A stretch of 64,000 nt of DNA from Pleomorphomonas sp. PLEO (GCF_041320595.1 NZ_CP166625.1:4586001-4650000), one strand, 5' to 3'. Counted from the first letter of the stretch, positions 44,576 to 53,931 are shown. The notes: generated by a model from the letters alone, not told the origin. A program made the numbers and translations.

Positions 44576-45475
44576 ATGTCCACCTCCAATCCCAGACGAA
44601 ACCGCAAGCCGGGCGAACTCGCCCTCGCTGCCGCGCTCGTCGTTCCCATCGTCGCCATCATGGGCGGCTTGGTATTCTGGCCGCTCGCAACGTCGCTGGT
44701 CGACAGCGTCTACCGGGTCGATCCGATGCGGCCCGGCATGCCCTTCGTGGGCCTTGCCAATTACGGCGCGCTTCTCGCCGACAGCAACGTGCAGACAGCT
44801 TGGCTCAACACCTTCTGTTACGTCGCGATGGCGGTGGTGCTGGAGACGGTCGGTGGCATGGGCGCAGCGCTGCTGCTCAACCGGGTAAAGCATGGTCGGC
44901 AATGGCTCTTGGCCATCACCGTATTGCCCTGGTGCCTGCCACCGGTGGTCAACGCCATCGTCTGGATGTGGATCTTCAATCCAAGCTATGGCCTGCTCAA
45001 CCACGCGCTGCTGTGGCTCGGCCTGATCGACTCCCGCAAGGTGTGGTTCAACGACCAGGCGACGGCGCTGTTTCTGGTGTCGCTGGTGCATGTCTGGCGC
45101 ATGATGCCGCTGACGGCGGTGATCCTCCTGGCGGCTTTGCAGAGCATCCCGCGCGACCTCTACGAGGCGGCACGGCTCGACGGTGCCGGACCGATCAAGA
45201 GCTTCCGTCTGGTGACGCTGCCGCTGATCTCCAGCGGCGTCGCCATCGCGCTCAGCCAATCGACGGTATTCGCCTTCAACCTGTTCGATGAAGCCTGGAT
45301 CCTGTCCGGCTCGAGCCTCGATACGCGCTCGGTGATCATCCAGGTCTACCTGACGGCCTTCCAGAACCTCCGCTTCTCAAGCGGCATGGCGCTCTCGATC
45401 CTGGCGATGCTCGCCTCGCTCATGGTGTCGCTGCTCTACGTGCTGAGGGTCTATCGCGAAACGAGGTACGACTGA
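44576..45475 (+). CDS. Sugar ABC transporter permease (MalF/UgpA type)
   Basis: A 299-residue permease with about six membrane helices, starting with a basic cytosolic segment (STSNPRRNRKPGE) and the first helix at about 15-40. The EAA loop is LYEAARLDGAGPIKSFRLVTLPLIS. It lies 148 bp after the binding protein gene, across the hairpin. Together with the next gene it forms the channel of the amino-sugar importer. The next gene starts one base after its stop. Confidence 0.9.
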   Translation: MSTSNPRRNRKPGELALAAALVVPIVAIMGGLVFWPLATSLVDSVYRVDPMRPGMPFVGLANYGALLADSNVQTAWLNTFCYVAMAVVLETVGGMGAALLLNRVKHGRQWLLAITVLPWCLPPVVNAIVWMWIFNPSYGLLNHALLWLGLIDSRKVWFNDQATALFLVSLVHVWRMMPLTAVILLAALQSIPRDLYEAARLDGAGPIKSFRLVTLPLISSGVAIALSQSTVFAFNLFDEAWILSGSSLDTRSVIIQVYLTAFQNLRFSSGMALSILAMLASLMVSLLYVLRVYRETRYD

Positions 45476-45476
45476 C

Positions 45477-46349
45477 ATGCGCAGCCTCATATCAACGCTG
45501 CCCGGGCGGATCGGCACCGTCCTTGCCGTAACCTTGCTGGTGGCCTGGTCCCTTGGGCCGATCTACTGGTCGCTGGTCACCTCACTGACGCCGCCGCTGA
45601 ACCTCCTGGGCGCGCCATCCCTCTGGCCGCAGCACATCACTTTCGAGCACTATGCCAAGCTGTTCGGCGCCACCAGCATGTCGCAGGGCAACGCCGTCCA
45701 GTCGGTGTGGCCGCAGTTCTCGGCGGCGCTCGCCAACAGCCTTATCACGTCGGTATTGGCGACCGTGGTGACGGTGGCGATTGCCGCCTTTGGTGCCTAT
45801 GCCTTCGTGCGGCTCGAGTTTCCCGGCCGCGACCTTCTATTCGTAGCCGTGGTGGCGACGCTCGCCATCCCCGCCTACACAGTGATGATTCCGCTCTATC
45901 GGCTGATGATCTCCCTGAAGTTGATCGACACCTACACCGGCATCACGCTGATCTACGTGTCGGCCTTCCTGCCGCTGGCGCTGTGGCTGATGCGGTCAGT
46001 CTATCAGGCGATGCCGATTTCGCTTGAGGAAGCGGCCTGGCTGGACGGCGCCGGACGCGTCTACACGCTGGTGCACATCGTGTTGCCGCTGGCGGCGCCC
46101 GGATTGATCGCCAGCGCCATCCTGACCTTCCTCAATGCCTGGGGCCAATTCATGGTGCCGCTGGTGTTCTCGCCGACGCTCGCCACCAAACCATTGACGG
46201 TGCTGATCCCGGAGTTCGTGACGCGCAATTACATCGACTTCGGCCTGATGAACGCCGCCGGCATCCTCGCCATCATCCCGCCCGTTCTGCTCGTGCTGTT
46301 CCTCAACCGCTACCTGGTGAGTGGGCTGATGGCCGGCGCGACCAAGTGA
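45477..46349 (+). CDS. Sugar ABC transporter permease (MalG/UgpE type)
   Basis: A 290-residue permease with about six membrane helices. The EAA loop is LEEAAWLDGAGRVYTLVHIVLPLAAPG, and a LFVAVVATLAIPAYTVMIPLYRLMI segment matches MalG-type permeases. The start is one base after the previous stop, so the two are coupled. The SIS-domain gene follows after 39 bp. Confidence 0.9.
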   Translation: MRSLISTLPGRIGTVLAVTLLVAWSLGPIYWSLVTSLTPPLNLLGAPSLWPQHITFEHYAKLFGATSMSQGNAVQSVWPQFSAALANSLITSVLATVVTVAIAAFGAYAFVRLEFPGRDLLFVAVVATLAIPAYTVMIPLYRLMISLKLIDTYTGITLIYVSAFLPLALWLMRSVYQAMPISLEEAAWLDGAGRVYTLVHIVLPLAAPGLIASAILTFLNAWGQFMVPLVFSPTLATKPLTVLIPEFVTRNYIDFGLMNAAGILAIIPPVLLVLFLNRYLVSGLMAGATK

Positions 46350-46388
46350 CCTCCTGAGAATAAACAGACAAAACAAGGACGTTTTTCC

Positions 46389-47342
46389 ATGAACACCACC
46401 GAACGCGTCATCGTCGAGCAGTTCCCCTTCTGGGAGAAGGCGATCGACATCGCGCTGCCGTCGGTCGAGGCCGACACTTACGTCTTCGTCGGTTGCGGCA
46501 CCTCCTATTATGTGGCCATGAGCCTCGCCATTGCCTTCAACGAGAACGGCAAGCGCGCGATCGCCGTGGCCGGTTCGGAGTGGGCGCTGCGCCATGGCTC
46601 CTATCTTCCCAATACCAACGGCGCCGTAGTGGTCGGCATCTCGCGCAGCGGTGAATCGACCGAGGTCGTGCAGGCCGTGCGGGAAAGCCACAAGCTCGGC
46701 ATCCGCACGCTGGCGATCACCTGCGAAAAGGACAGCTCGATGGCCAAGGCGGCCGACATCGTCGCGTTCGCGCCGACCCATCCCGACGAGGGCATCGTCA
46801 TGTCGTCGTCGGCCAGCCTGATGCTGTTAATGGGCCTGCGCATGGCCGGCGAAAAGGTTGAGCAGGCCGTGGTGGCCGGCGCGCGCGCCGCGGTGGCGGC
46901 GATGAGCGAGAAGGCACCGGTGGTGGCGGCCGGGCGGCATAAGTTCGTCGTGCTCGGCGGCGGCGTCTATTTCGGCATCGCCTCCGAAGGTGCCCTCAAG
47001 CTGCAGGAAATGAGCATTTCGGTGTCGCAGCCGTTCCACACCATGGAGTATCGGCATGGGCCGATGAGCCTTGCCGACGAGGACATGCTGATCGTGATGC
47101 TCTACAGCGAGGATCAGCCGGGCGAAGAGGCCAAGCTCGTCGCCGAGCTGAGGGCCAAGGGCGCCAAGGTGATTGGTCTCGGTGGACCGGGCGACCTGAC
47201 GCTGCCGATCGCCACCCACGGCCTGCAGCGTTCGCTCGAAATGCTGGCGGCGCTGCAGATCCTCGGCGAACGGATCGCCAATTCCAAGAACATCGACAGC
47301 ACCCAGCCGCGCCACCTGTCCAAGGTGGTGGTGCTCGGCTGA
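46389..47342 (+). CDS. SIS-domain aminosugar-phosphate isomerase/deaminase (AgaS-like)
   Basis: A 317-residue protein with two SIS domains, related to the isomerase half of GlmS and to AgaS and FrlB. The first domain has FVGCGTSYYVAMSLAI and VGISRSGESTEVV; the second has GGGVYFGIASEGALKLQEMS and MEYRHGPMSLAD, where the Glu-x-x-His motif is typical. It has AAGGA 9 nt upstream of the start. In this operon, with a BadF-type kinase and GatZ-like protein, an AgaS role (galactosamine 6-phosphate to tagatose 6-phosphate and ammonia) is the best guess. A fructosamine-type deglycase is the alternative. Confidence 0.8.
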   Translation: MNTTERVIVEQFPFWEKAIDIALPSVEADTYVFVGCGTSYYVAMSLAIAFNENGKRAIAVAGSEWALRHGSYLPNTNGAVVVGISRSGESTEVVQAVRESHKLGIRTLAITCEKDSSMAKAADIVAFAPTHPDEGIVMSSSASLMLLMGLRMAGEKVEQAVVAGARAAVAAMSEKAPVVAAGRHKFVVLGGGVYFGIASEGALKLQEMSISVSQPFHTMEYRHGPMSLADEDMLIVMLYSEDQPGEEAKLVAELRAKGAKVIGLGGPGDLTLPIATHGLQRSLEMLAALQILGERIANSKNIDSTQPRHLSKVVVLG

Positions 47343-47352
47343 GCTCTCGTCG

Positions 47353-47376
47353 GGGTCGCCGGGCGACCGGCGACCC
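47353..47376 (+). other. Intercistronic hairpin before the ATPase gene
   Basis: GGGTCGCCGG and CCGGCGACCC are perfect 10-bp arms around GCGA in the 59-bp gap. There is no T-run, so it probably adjusts message stability inside the operon. Confidence 0.65.
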
Positions 47377-47401
47377 ACCCGATCTATTGCAGGAGTTCCC
47401 C

Positions 47402-48478
47402 ATGGCCACCGTCGATATCCGCCGCCTCGTCAAGCGCTACGGCGCCGAGGAGGTGATCCACGGCATAGACCTCTCGATCCGCGACGGCGAATTCATCTCG
47501 CTGATCGGCGCGTCCGGCTGCGGCAAGTCAACCCTTTTGCGAATGATCGCCGGCCTTGAGGACATTTCCGGCGGCACCATCTCGATCGATGGCCGCGAGG
47601 TCAACGACGTCGCGCCGAAGAACCGCGACATCGCCATGGTGTTTCAGAATTATGCGCTCTATCCGCACCTTTCGGTCGCCGACAACATGGGCTTCAGCCT
47701 GAAGCTGCGTGACGTGCCGAAGCCAGAGATTGTACGGGCGGTAGGGGAGGCGGCCGACCTCCTCGGCCTTACACCCTATCTCAAGCGCATGCCGAAGGCG
47801 CTGTCGGGCGGCCAGCGCCAGCGCGTTGCCATGGGGCGGGCGATCGTCCGCAAGCCGCGCGTCTTCCTGTTCGACGAACCGCTCAGCAATCTCGACGCAA
47901 AGCTCCGCGTGCAGATGCGCACCGAGATCAAGGCGCTGCAGCGGCGGCTCGGCACAACCTCCATTTACGTGACGCACGACCAGATCGAAGCCATGACCAT
48001 GTCCGACCGCATCGTCATCCTGAACGGCGGCCGCGTCGAGCAGATCGGAGCGCCGCTCGATGTCTATGATCGGCCCGCCAACCTGTTCGTCGCCACCTTC
48101 ATCGGTTCGCCTGCGATGAACCTGATCGAGGCGACAGCACGGCGCGACGGCGACCGGCTGTTCGCCGAGACCGACGACGGGCTGCGCTTGCCGCTTGATG
48201 GCTATGGTGTAGCGGAAGGGGCGACCGTAACTGTCGGCGTCCGGCCCGAACACCTCAATTTTGTCTCGAGCGACGCAGCCGGCGCCCTGCCGTTTGCCAT
48301 CGATCTCATCGAGCCGACCGGCCACGAGACGCATGTCTTCGGCCGCCTTGGCCGTCATCAGGTCGTCGTTATCCATTCCGAGCGGGTCGCGGAGACATCG
48401 AGCGCTTCCCTCGCCATTGCCCCCGGCGGTATCCACCTGTTCGACCGGGCTACCGGTCAGCGTATCGAGAGGAGCTGA
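47402..48478 (+). CDS. Sugar ABC transporter ATP-binding protein (MsmK/UgpC type)
   Basis: A 358-residue ATPase of the sugar-importer class. Motifs are Walker A GASGCGKST, Q-loop VFQNYALYPHL, signature LSGGQRQRV, Walker B VFLFDEPLSNLD and the switch His in VTHDQIEA. A C-terminal domain with GVRPEHL and a final IHLFDRATGQRI is typical of MsmK/UgpC proteins. The ATG at 47402 has GCAGGAG 6 nt upstream. It lies between the SIS and GatZ-like genes, so the importer and its enzymes share one transcript. Confidence 0.92.
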   Translation: MATVDIRRLVKRYGAEEVIHGIDLSIRDGEFISLIGASGCGKSTLLRMIAGLEDISGGTISIDGREVNDVAPKNRDIAMVFQNYALYPHLSVADNMGFSLKLRDVPKPEIVRAVGEAADLLGLTPYLKRMPKALSGGQRQRVAMGRAIVRKPRVFLFDEPLSNLDAKLRVQMRTEIKALQRRLGTTSIYVTHDQIEAMTMSDRIVILNGGRVEQIGAPLDVYDRPANLFVATFIGSPAMNLIEATARRDGDRLFAETDDGLRLPLDGYGVAEGATVTVGVRPEHLNFVSSDAAGALPFAIDLIEPTGHETHVFGRLGRHQVVVIHSERVAETSSASLAIAPGGIHLFDRATGQRIERS

Positions 48479-48482
48479 AGAC

Positions 48483-49760
48483 ATGGCCACGAACCCGCTC
48501 AGCGACATTTCCACCTGGCGCTTCCGCACATCCGGCTTGCGCGGCATTCCCTCGATCTGCTCGGCCCACCCGGTGGTGATCGAGGCGGCCATGCGCCGTG
48601 CCGCCGCCCTCGGCCTGCCGGTGCTGATCGAAGCGACCTGCAACCAGGTCAATCAGGACGGCGGCTACACCGGCATGACGCCGCGGGATTTCCGGGACTT
48701 CGTCGCGGCAATCGCCAAGCGCGTCGGCTTCCCGTTCGACAACGTCATTCTCGGCGGCGACCATCTCGGCCCCAACCCGTGGAAGAAGCTGCCGGCCACT
48801 GAGGCCATGAACAAGGCCAAGGTGATGATCGACGCCTTCGCCAAGGCCGGCTTCACCAAGCTCCACCTCGACACCTCGATGGGCTGCGCTGGGGAACCGG
48901 TGGCGCTCGCCGACGCGCTGACCGCCGAACGAGCCGCTTCGCTCGCTGCCGTCGCCAAGGCCGCAACCAAGAACGCTGTCGTCAAGCCGGTCTATATCGT
49001 CGGCACCGAAGTGCCGATCCCCGGCGGCGCCATGGAAGAGATCGAGGAGCTTGAAGTTACCAAGCCCGAGGCGGCGCGCGAGACCATCGCCGTCCACCGC
49101 GCGGCCTTCGCCAAGGCCGGCATCGCCGATGCCTTCGAGCGCGCCGTCGGCGCCGTGGTGCAGCCAGGCGTCGAGTTCGGCAATCACAACGTCGTCGCCT
49201 TCGATGCCGACAAGGCGGCATCGCTCAGCGCCGTGCTCGTCGATCTCAAGGGCTTCGTGTTCGAGGCGCACTCCACCGACTACCAGACACCGGAAGCACT
49301 GAAGGCGCTGGTCGACAACGGCTTCTCGATCCTGAAGGTTGGCCCGGCCCTGACGTTTGCGCTGCGCGAGGCGCTTTACGGTCTCGACCACATCGCCGAG
49401 GTACTCTACGCCGGTCGCCGCAAGGAGACGCTCGCCGCCACCTTCGAGCGGGTGATGCTCGCCCATCCAGACAACTGGGCCAAATACTATTTCGGCACGC
49501 CCGACGAGCAGCGCCTGCAGCGGCACTTCAGCTATTCCGATCGCATCCGCTACTACTGGCCGGAGCCGGAGATCGCCAAGGCGGCCGAGGAATTGCTCGC
49601 CCTGTTCGGTACCACCACAATACCCGAGACGCTGATCAGCCAGTATCTTCGCGGCGTCTACGAGGGCGTCCGGCGCGGCCGCGTCGAACCCACCGCCCAT
49701 GGCCTGTCGCTCGCCATGGTCGACCTCGTCCTCGACGACTATTTCAAAGCCTGCCTCTGA
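48483..49760 (+). CDS. gatZ: Tagatose-bisphosphate aldolase non-catalytic subunit-like protein
   Basis: A 425-residue GatZ/KbaZ family protein (also called AgaZ). It has GIPSICSAHPVVIEAAMRRA, EATCNQVNQDGGYTGMTP and ILGGDHLGPNPW at the N-terminal half, and GPALTFALREALYGLDHIA and RIRYYWPEPEI later, all typical. In E. coli it aids the class II aldolase GatY/KbaY; some workers have suggested that AgaZ acts as a tagatose 6-phosphate kinase. The catalytic aldolase subunit is not in the window. The start is 4 bp after the ATPase stop. It points to breakdown of galactosamine or a galactitol-like sugar via tagatose phosphates. Confidence 0.9.
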   Translation: MATNPLSDISTWRFRTSGLRGIPSICSAHPVVIEAAMRRAAALGLPVLIEATCNQVNQDGGYTGMTPRDFRDFVAAIAKRVGFPFDNVILGGDHLGPNPWKKLPATEAMNKAKVMIDAFAKAGFTKLHLDTSMGCAGEPVALADALTAERAASLAAVAKAATKNAVVKPVYIVGTEVPIPGGAMEEIEELEVTKPEAARETIAVHRAAFAKAGIADAFERAVGAVVQPGVEFGNHNVVAFDADKAASLSAVLVDLKGFVFEAHSTDYQTPEALKALVDNGFSILKVGPALTFALREALYGLDHIAEVLYAGRRKETLAATFERVMLAHPDNWAKYYFGTPDEQRLQRHFSYSDRIRYYWPEPEIAKAAEELLALFGTTTIPETLISQYLRGVYEGVRRGRVEPTAHGLSLAMVDLVLDDYFKACL

Positions 49761-49768
49761 AGGCAGGC
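49749..49768. terminator. Hairpin at the end of the amino-sugar operon
   Basis: GCCTGCC and GGCAGGC are 7-bp arms around TCTGAA, overlapping the gatZ-like stop codon. On the minus strand a short T-run (TTTGAAAT) follows, so it may also end the IclR transcript. Confidence 0.5.
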
Positions 49769-49839
49769 AATAAACTGGCGGTCTGCGCCCCTGCCAATTC
49801 ATCGCTTATCGAAGCCTGAGGGGATGTGTCGGGCCGGGA

Positions 49840-50661
49840 TCAGGCCGTCAGTGCGCCAGAGCGAACAAGCGGGGCGTAGTCGCCCGAAAAACCGAGCCCT
49901 TGAGATGTCGCCCTTCCGGCCTTTCGCAGCTCTCGAACATAGTCGGTTCGATGGTTTTCGTCGAAACGAAACACCGGGAAAGACACGCTGATCGCCGCTA
50001 CCACCTTGCCGATGTGATCGAAAACCGGCACGGCCATGCAGCGCACGCCGAGTTCACTTTCCTCGCACTCTTCGGCATAGCCCTGCTGACGAGCCTGCCT
50101 GAGCTGTTCGGCGAGCACTGCCGGATCGGTGATCGTATTCGGGGTCTGTTTGAGATAGCCGAGCTTCGGCAGCGTCGCCTGCAGGTCGTCGTCATCCCGC
50201 CAAGCCAGCAGCGCCTTGCCGAGCGAGGTACTGAACAGCGGGTTGCGCTTGCCGATCGGTGATTGCAGGAACAGATTGTACAGCGAGTCGAGCTTGTGGA
50301 TGTAGACGACCGAATTGGTCTGCGGATCGAGAATCCCTAGATGAACCGCCTCGTGCGTCTGCTGGACCAGCTCCCCCATCGGCTTATCGGCCACCTTGAT
50401 GAGGTCGGCCCGGCGATTCAGCACTTTGGCACCGAGGTCGTAAACCTTGAGCGTCAGGCCGTATTTGTCGGTATCGCCCTCCTGCTCCACATAGCCGAGT
50501 TCCTGCATCGTCTGCAGCAAGCGGTAGGCCGTACTCTTTGACGTCATGACCCGCTGCGCCAGTTCCGTCAGGCTGACCGTCCGGTCCTCAGCCAACGCTT
50601 CGAGCACGGCGAAGACCTTGAGAACGGCGGCAACGGAGTCCTGCTTCGGGGGCGTGGGCAT
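49840..50661 (-). CDS. IclR-family transcriptional regulator (KdgR-like)
   Basis: A 273-residue regulator. The N-terminal winged helix (VSLTELAQRVMTSKSTAYRLLQTMQELGYVEQEG) and C-terminal effector domain (SPIGKRNPLFSTSLGKALLAW, CEESELGVRCMAVPVFDHIG) are typical of IclR proteins, including KdgR of pectin metabolism. The start at 50661 follows from domain position; a longer frame to 50754 adds unlikely sequence. It is divergent from the GH105 hydrolase gene, and two inverted copies of the same 15-bp motif lie in front of each gene. It likely controls the GH105, transporter and hydrolase operon. Confidence 0.9.
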   Translation of the reverse strand: MPTPPKQDSVAAVLKVFAVLEALAEDRTVSLTELAQRVMTSKSTAYRLLQTMQELGYVEQEGDTDKYGLTLKVYDLGAKVLNRRADLIKVADKPMGELVQQTHEAVHLGILDPQTNSVVYIHKLDSLYNLFLQSPIGKRNPLFSTSLGKALLAWRDDDDLQATLPKLGYLKQTPNTITDPAVLAEQLRQARQQGYAEECEESELGVRCMAVPVFDHIGKVVAAISVSFPVFRFDENHRTDYVRELRKAGRATSQGLGFSGDYAPLVRSGALTA

Positions 50662-50674
50662 GAATGAGCTCGTT

Positions 50675-50689
50675 TCGCAAAATTCGGAA
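50675..50689 (-). promoter_or_regulatory. IclR operator-like site near the iclR-type gene
   Basis: Read on the minus strand, this is TTCCGAATTTTGCGA. It matches the site at 50851-50865 in 14 of 15 bases in inverted orientation. It ends 14 bp upstream of the regulator start, so binding should repress it. Confidence 0.6.
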
Positions 50690-50850
50690 CACGATTTTGA
50701 AATGATGCTCCACGAAATGCAACAGCTCGTTCGGACTTTCCCGCGCCATCGCAATCATACTGATGGATAATGCTTTTTGCCGCATAGGGGAAATGACGGA
50801 ACTTGCGGATCGGCGCAAGTCATGCAATTTTTCAATTATCAAAACACTGT

Positions 50851-50865
50851 TTCGGAATTTTGCGA
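50851..50865 (+). promoter_or_regulatory. IclR operator-like site near the hydrolase operon
   Basis: TTCGGAATTTTGCGA on the plus strand, about 200 bp before the hydrolase start. It is the mirror partner of 50675-50689. The 407-bp divergent gap between the two starts shows no gene. Confidence 0.6.
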
Positions 50866-51067
50866 TCGCTAGTTCGAACAAGATCGGACCGGCGTTCCGC
50901 AAAGGTGGGGGAGCAACTGAGCGAACCGATGGACGGAAAGGCACCGCGGCCGGTAACGGCTATGCGGCGAGCGTTTCGTGCTGCCAGTCCGCGCACGGTT
51001 CTCCGCGCATGCGGCCGCCGGTTGGCGGAGAGCACAATTCCGAATTGGGCGAGGACCGTAAGAGGCC

Positions 51068-52192
51068 ATGACCATGCATCCGTTGCTCCAGCAGAAAGAG
51101 CGCATCTACCCCCGCGACCATATGATCGGTCTCATCGACCGCCTGACCGAGAACCTGATTAACATCAAGGACGAGACCGGCCAATTCCTGCTGCGTCTCG
51201 AAGACGGCCGTGTCATTGACACCAAAGGCTGGGCCGGTTGGGAGTGGACGCACGGCATCGGCCTTTACGGAATGTACAAGATCTGGGAGCTCACCGGCGA
51301 CCAGAAATTCGCCGACATCATCACCGACTGGTTCGCTGCTCGCTTCCGGGAAGGAACGCCGTCGCGCAATATCAATACCGTCGCCCCTTTCCTGACACTT
51401 GCCTATCTCTACGAGCGTACCGGCAACCGCGCCTATCTTCCCTACCTCGATGTCTGGGGCGAATGGGTGATGAACGGGCTGCCACGCACCGAGGAAGGCG
51501 GCTTCCAGCACATCGTCTACAACTCGGTCAATAATCAGCAGATGTGGGACGACACGCTGATGATGAGCGTGTTGCCACTGGCCAAAATCGGTCTGCTGCT
51601 CGGCCGGCCGGCCTATGTCGACGAGGCCAAGCGACAGTTTTTGCTGCACATCAAGTATCTCGTCGACCGCAAGACCGGCCTCTGGTTCCACGGTTGGACT
51701 TTCGAGGGGCGGCATAACTTCGCCAATGCATTGTGGGCGCGCGGCAACTCGTGGATCACCATTGCCATTCCCGAGTTTCTCGAACTGACCAACCTGCCCG
51801 AGACCGATCCAGTGCGGCGGATCTTGATTGATACGCTGGCGGCGCAGGTTGGCGCCCTGGCCCGCTGCCAGGCTCCGTCCGGACTTTGGCGAACCATCCT
51901 CGACGACGAGACCTCCTACGAGGAGGCATCCGCGTCGGCGGGCTTTGCCTATGGCATCTTGAAGGGCGTCCGGCGCGGCTACCTGCCAGCAGAATTCGAA
52001 ACCGTGGGCCTACGCGCCGCTCGGGCGATCTGCGAACGCATCTCTCCCGCTGGGGAACTCACGCAGGTCTCCTTCGGCACGCCGGTCTTCATGTCGGTGG
52101 ACGATTACAAGAAGATCCCGCTCACCTCAATGCCCTACGGCCAGGCCATGGCGCTGCTGACGCTCGGCGAGGCCCTCTACCAATACATTTGA
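51068..52192 (+). CDS. Unsaturated uronyl hydrolase, glycoside hydrolase family 105/88-like
   Basis: A 374-residue (alpha/alpha)6-barrel hydrolase of the YteR type, which removes an unsaturated uronic acid from disaccharides left by pectin or other polysaccharide lyases. Visible features are KGWAGWEWTHGIGLYGMYKIW, the catalytic-type Asp in MWDDTLMMSVLPLAKIG, WFHGWTFEGRHNFANALWARGNSW and SASAGFAYGILKGVRRG. No signal peptide is present, so it acts in the cytosol. It leads an operon with a GPH-type symporter and an alpha/beta hydrolase. Rhamnogalacturonan-derived substrate is a good guess; other unsaturated uronides are possible. Confidence 0.88.
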   Translation: MTMHPLLQQKERIYPRDHMIGLIDRLTENLINIKDETGQFLLRLEDGRVIDTKGWAGWEWTHGIGLYGMYKIWELTGDQKFADIITDWFAARFREGTPSRNINTVAPFLTLAYLYERTGNRAYLPYLDVWGEWVMNGLPRTEEGGFQHIVYNSVNNQQMWDDTLMMSVLPLAKIGLLLGRPAYVDEAKRQFLLHIKYLVDRKTGLWFHGWTFEGRHNFANALWARGNSWITIAIPEFLELTNLPETDPVRRILIDTLAAQVGALARCQAPSGLWRTILDDETSYEEASASAGFAYGILKGVRRGYLPAEFETVGLRAARAICERISPAGELTQVSFGTPVFMSVDDYKKIPLTSMPYGQAMALLTLGEALYQYI

Positions 52193-52308
52193 GCCAATTC
52201 GGACGCCGGATCAGGCCTTTCGCCAAAGTGCGAAGCATAGAGGGTTCAGCCGGCATCAATCTGGCAGGCCGCGGAGGAGTCGCGACGCTGCAGTCTCAGG
52301 AGGATAAC

Positions 52309-53925
52309 ATGACAATGCATGCGGCGCCCCGCAAGACGGGGTGGATGAACTACTGGGCCTGGGGATCCGGCGATATGCTTGGTGCCGGCGCCATGGCGGT
52401 CATTTCCGGCTGGCTGTTCTATTTCTACACCACCTTCTGCAACCTTAGCGCCGGCGAGGCAGGCCTGATCCTCGGCATTCCACGGCTGGTGGATGCCGTC
52501 TCCTGCCCGCTGATCGGTTATTTCTCGGATAACCTACGCCATACCTGGATCGGGCGGCACATCGGACGGCGCAAGATCTTTCTGCTGATCGCCATTCCGC
52601 TGCTGCCTTGCTTCGCGCTCATGTTCGTCACCGGCCATGGCTTCGCTTACTATCTCACCACCTTCATTTTCTTCGAGGTGGTCTATGCGTCGGTGCTGAT
52701 CCCTTGGGAGACGCTGGCTGCCGAGATGACGTCGGACTACAAAGCCAAGGCCCGTTTCGCCGGCGCTCGCATGCTCGTAGCCCAGGCTTCGGCCGTGCTC
52801 GCCTCCTATCTGCCGACGCTGATCATCAACTCGCTCGGCGGCAAGGACGCGCCCGACACTTTCCTGATCATGGCGGCGATCTTTGGCGGCATCTTCTCGG
52901 CTGTGGTGCTTCTCGTCGTCCTCTTCACCTGGGAGCGCCCCTACACGGACGCCGAACTCGGCGTCCGCCGTCCGCCGATGAGCCTTGCGAGCGTGACCAT
53001 GATCCCGGTCAACATGTTCCGTGACATGTTCTCCACTCTCCAGCTCAGAGCCTTCCGCCAGCATCTCAGCATCTATCTTGGCGGCTACATCTCACAGGAC
53101 GTCTTCAACACCGCCTTCCCGATCTTTGTGATCACGGTGATGATGGGTGCCACACTGGTCATCTCGCAACTGATGACCATCATGTATCTGTTTCAGTTCA
53201 TATCGGTCATCGTTGCCATCAACATGGTCATGCGCCTCGGGCCTGTGGTGGCCTACCGCACGGCCATTTCGCTGGTCATCGCCGCCTGCGTGCTTTTCTT
53301 CGCCTTTTACATGACCCAGCCCGAAGGATTCACGCCGGCGCTCAAGGCCGTTGAGACCAACATGATCGGCGCCATCCTATCGGGATCTCTGTCCGGTTCG
53401 GTGGTCTTCTGGCTACTGGTTCCGCTGGCGCTCGCCGGTCTCGGCCGCGGCACGCTCAACTTCGTTCCCTGGAGCATCTACAATTACCTGCCGGACATCG
53501 ACGAGGCCGTCACTGGCAAGCGTCGCGAAGGCATCTTCGCTGGCGTGATGACGCTGGTTCGCAAGCTAACCCAGTCGCTGGCACTCACTGTCACCGGCTT
53601 CGCCATGCAGGCCGGCGGCTATCAATCCGGTGCGGCGCCCCAAACCGAAGGGGCGATCCACACCGTGATCGTCATTCTGGTCGCCGCGCCGATCATTATC
53701 ATGCTGCTCGGCGCCGTTGCCTCGTGGAAGTTCCGCCTCAACGGCGAGACCCATGCCGTGCTGATCCGCGAAGTCGAACGTCTGCGGGCCGGAGCCAGGC
53801 AACCCGAGACCGAAGAAAGCGGCCGCGTCGTGGAAGACCTCACTGGTTGGAAATACGATCAGCTTTGGGGCCGCGGCAAACAAAAGGCCCTCGAGTCGGC
53901 CGTCATGGCGCCGCGCGCCGTATGA
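52309..53925 (+). CDS. GPH-type MFS sugar:cation symporter
   Basis: A 538-residue membrane transporter with about 12 helices. The GPH (glycoside-pentoside-hexuronide) family start is clear: YWAWGSGDMLGAGAMAVISGWLFYFYTTFCN, then GLILGIPRLVDAVSCPLIGYFSD and RRKIFLLIAIP. The start at 52309 has a very strong CAGGAGGATAAC site. It has a hydrophilic C-terminal tail of about 50 residues, longer than usual. It should import oligouronides or similar glycosides cleaved by the GH105 enzyme encoded 116 bp upstream. It is followed by a terminator. Confidence 0.88.
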   Translation: MTMHAAPRKTGWMNYWAWGSGDMLGAGAMAVISGWLFYFYTTFCNLSAGEAGLILGIPRLVDAVSCPLIGYFSDNLRHTWIGRHIGRRKIFLLIAIPLLPCFALMFVTGHGFAYYLTTFIFFEVVYASVLIPWETLAAEMTSDYKAKARFAGARMLVAQASAVLASYLPTLIINSLGGKDAPDTFLIMAAIFGGIFSAVVLLVVLFTWERPYTDAELGVRRPPMSLASVTMIPVNMFRDMFSTLQLRAFRQHLSIYLGGYISQDVFNTAFPIFVITVMMGATLVISQLMTIMYLFQFISVIVAINMVMRLGPVVAYRTAISLVIAACVLFFAFYMTQPEGFTPALKAVETNMIGAILSGSLSGSVVFWLLVPLALAGLGRGTLNFVPWSIYNYLPDIDEAVTGKRREGIFAGVMTLVRKLTQSLALTVTGFAMQAGGYQSGAAPQTEGAIHTVIVILVAAPIIIMLLGAVASWKFRLNGETHAVLIREVERLRAGARQPETEESGRVVEDLTGWKYDQLWGRGKQKALESAVMAPRAV

Positions 53926-53931
53926 GCAACC

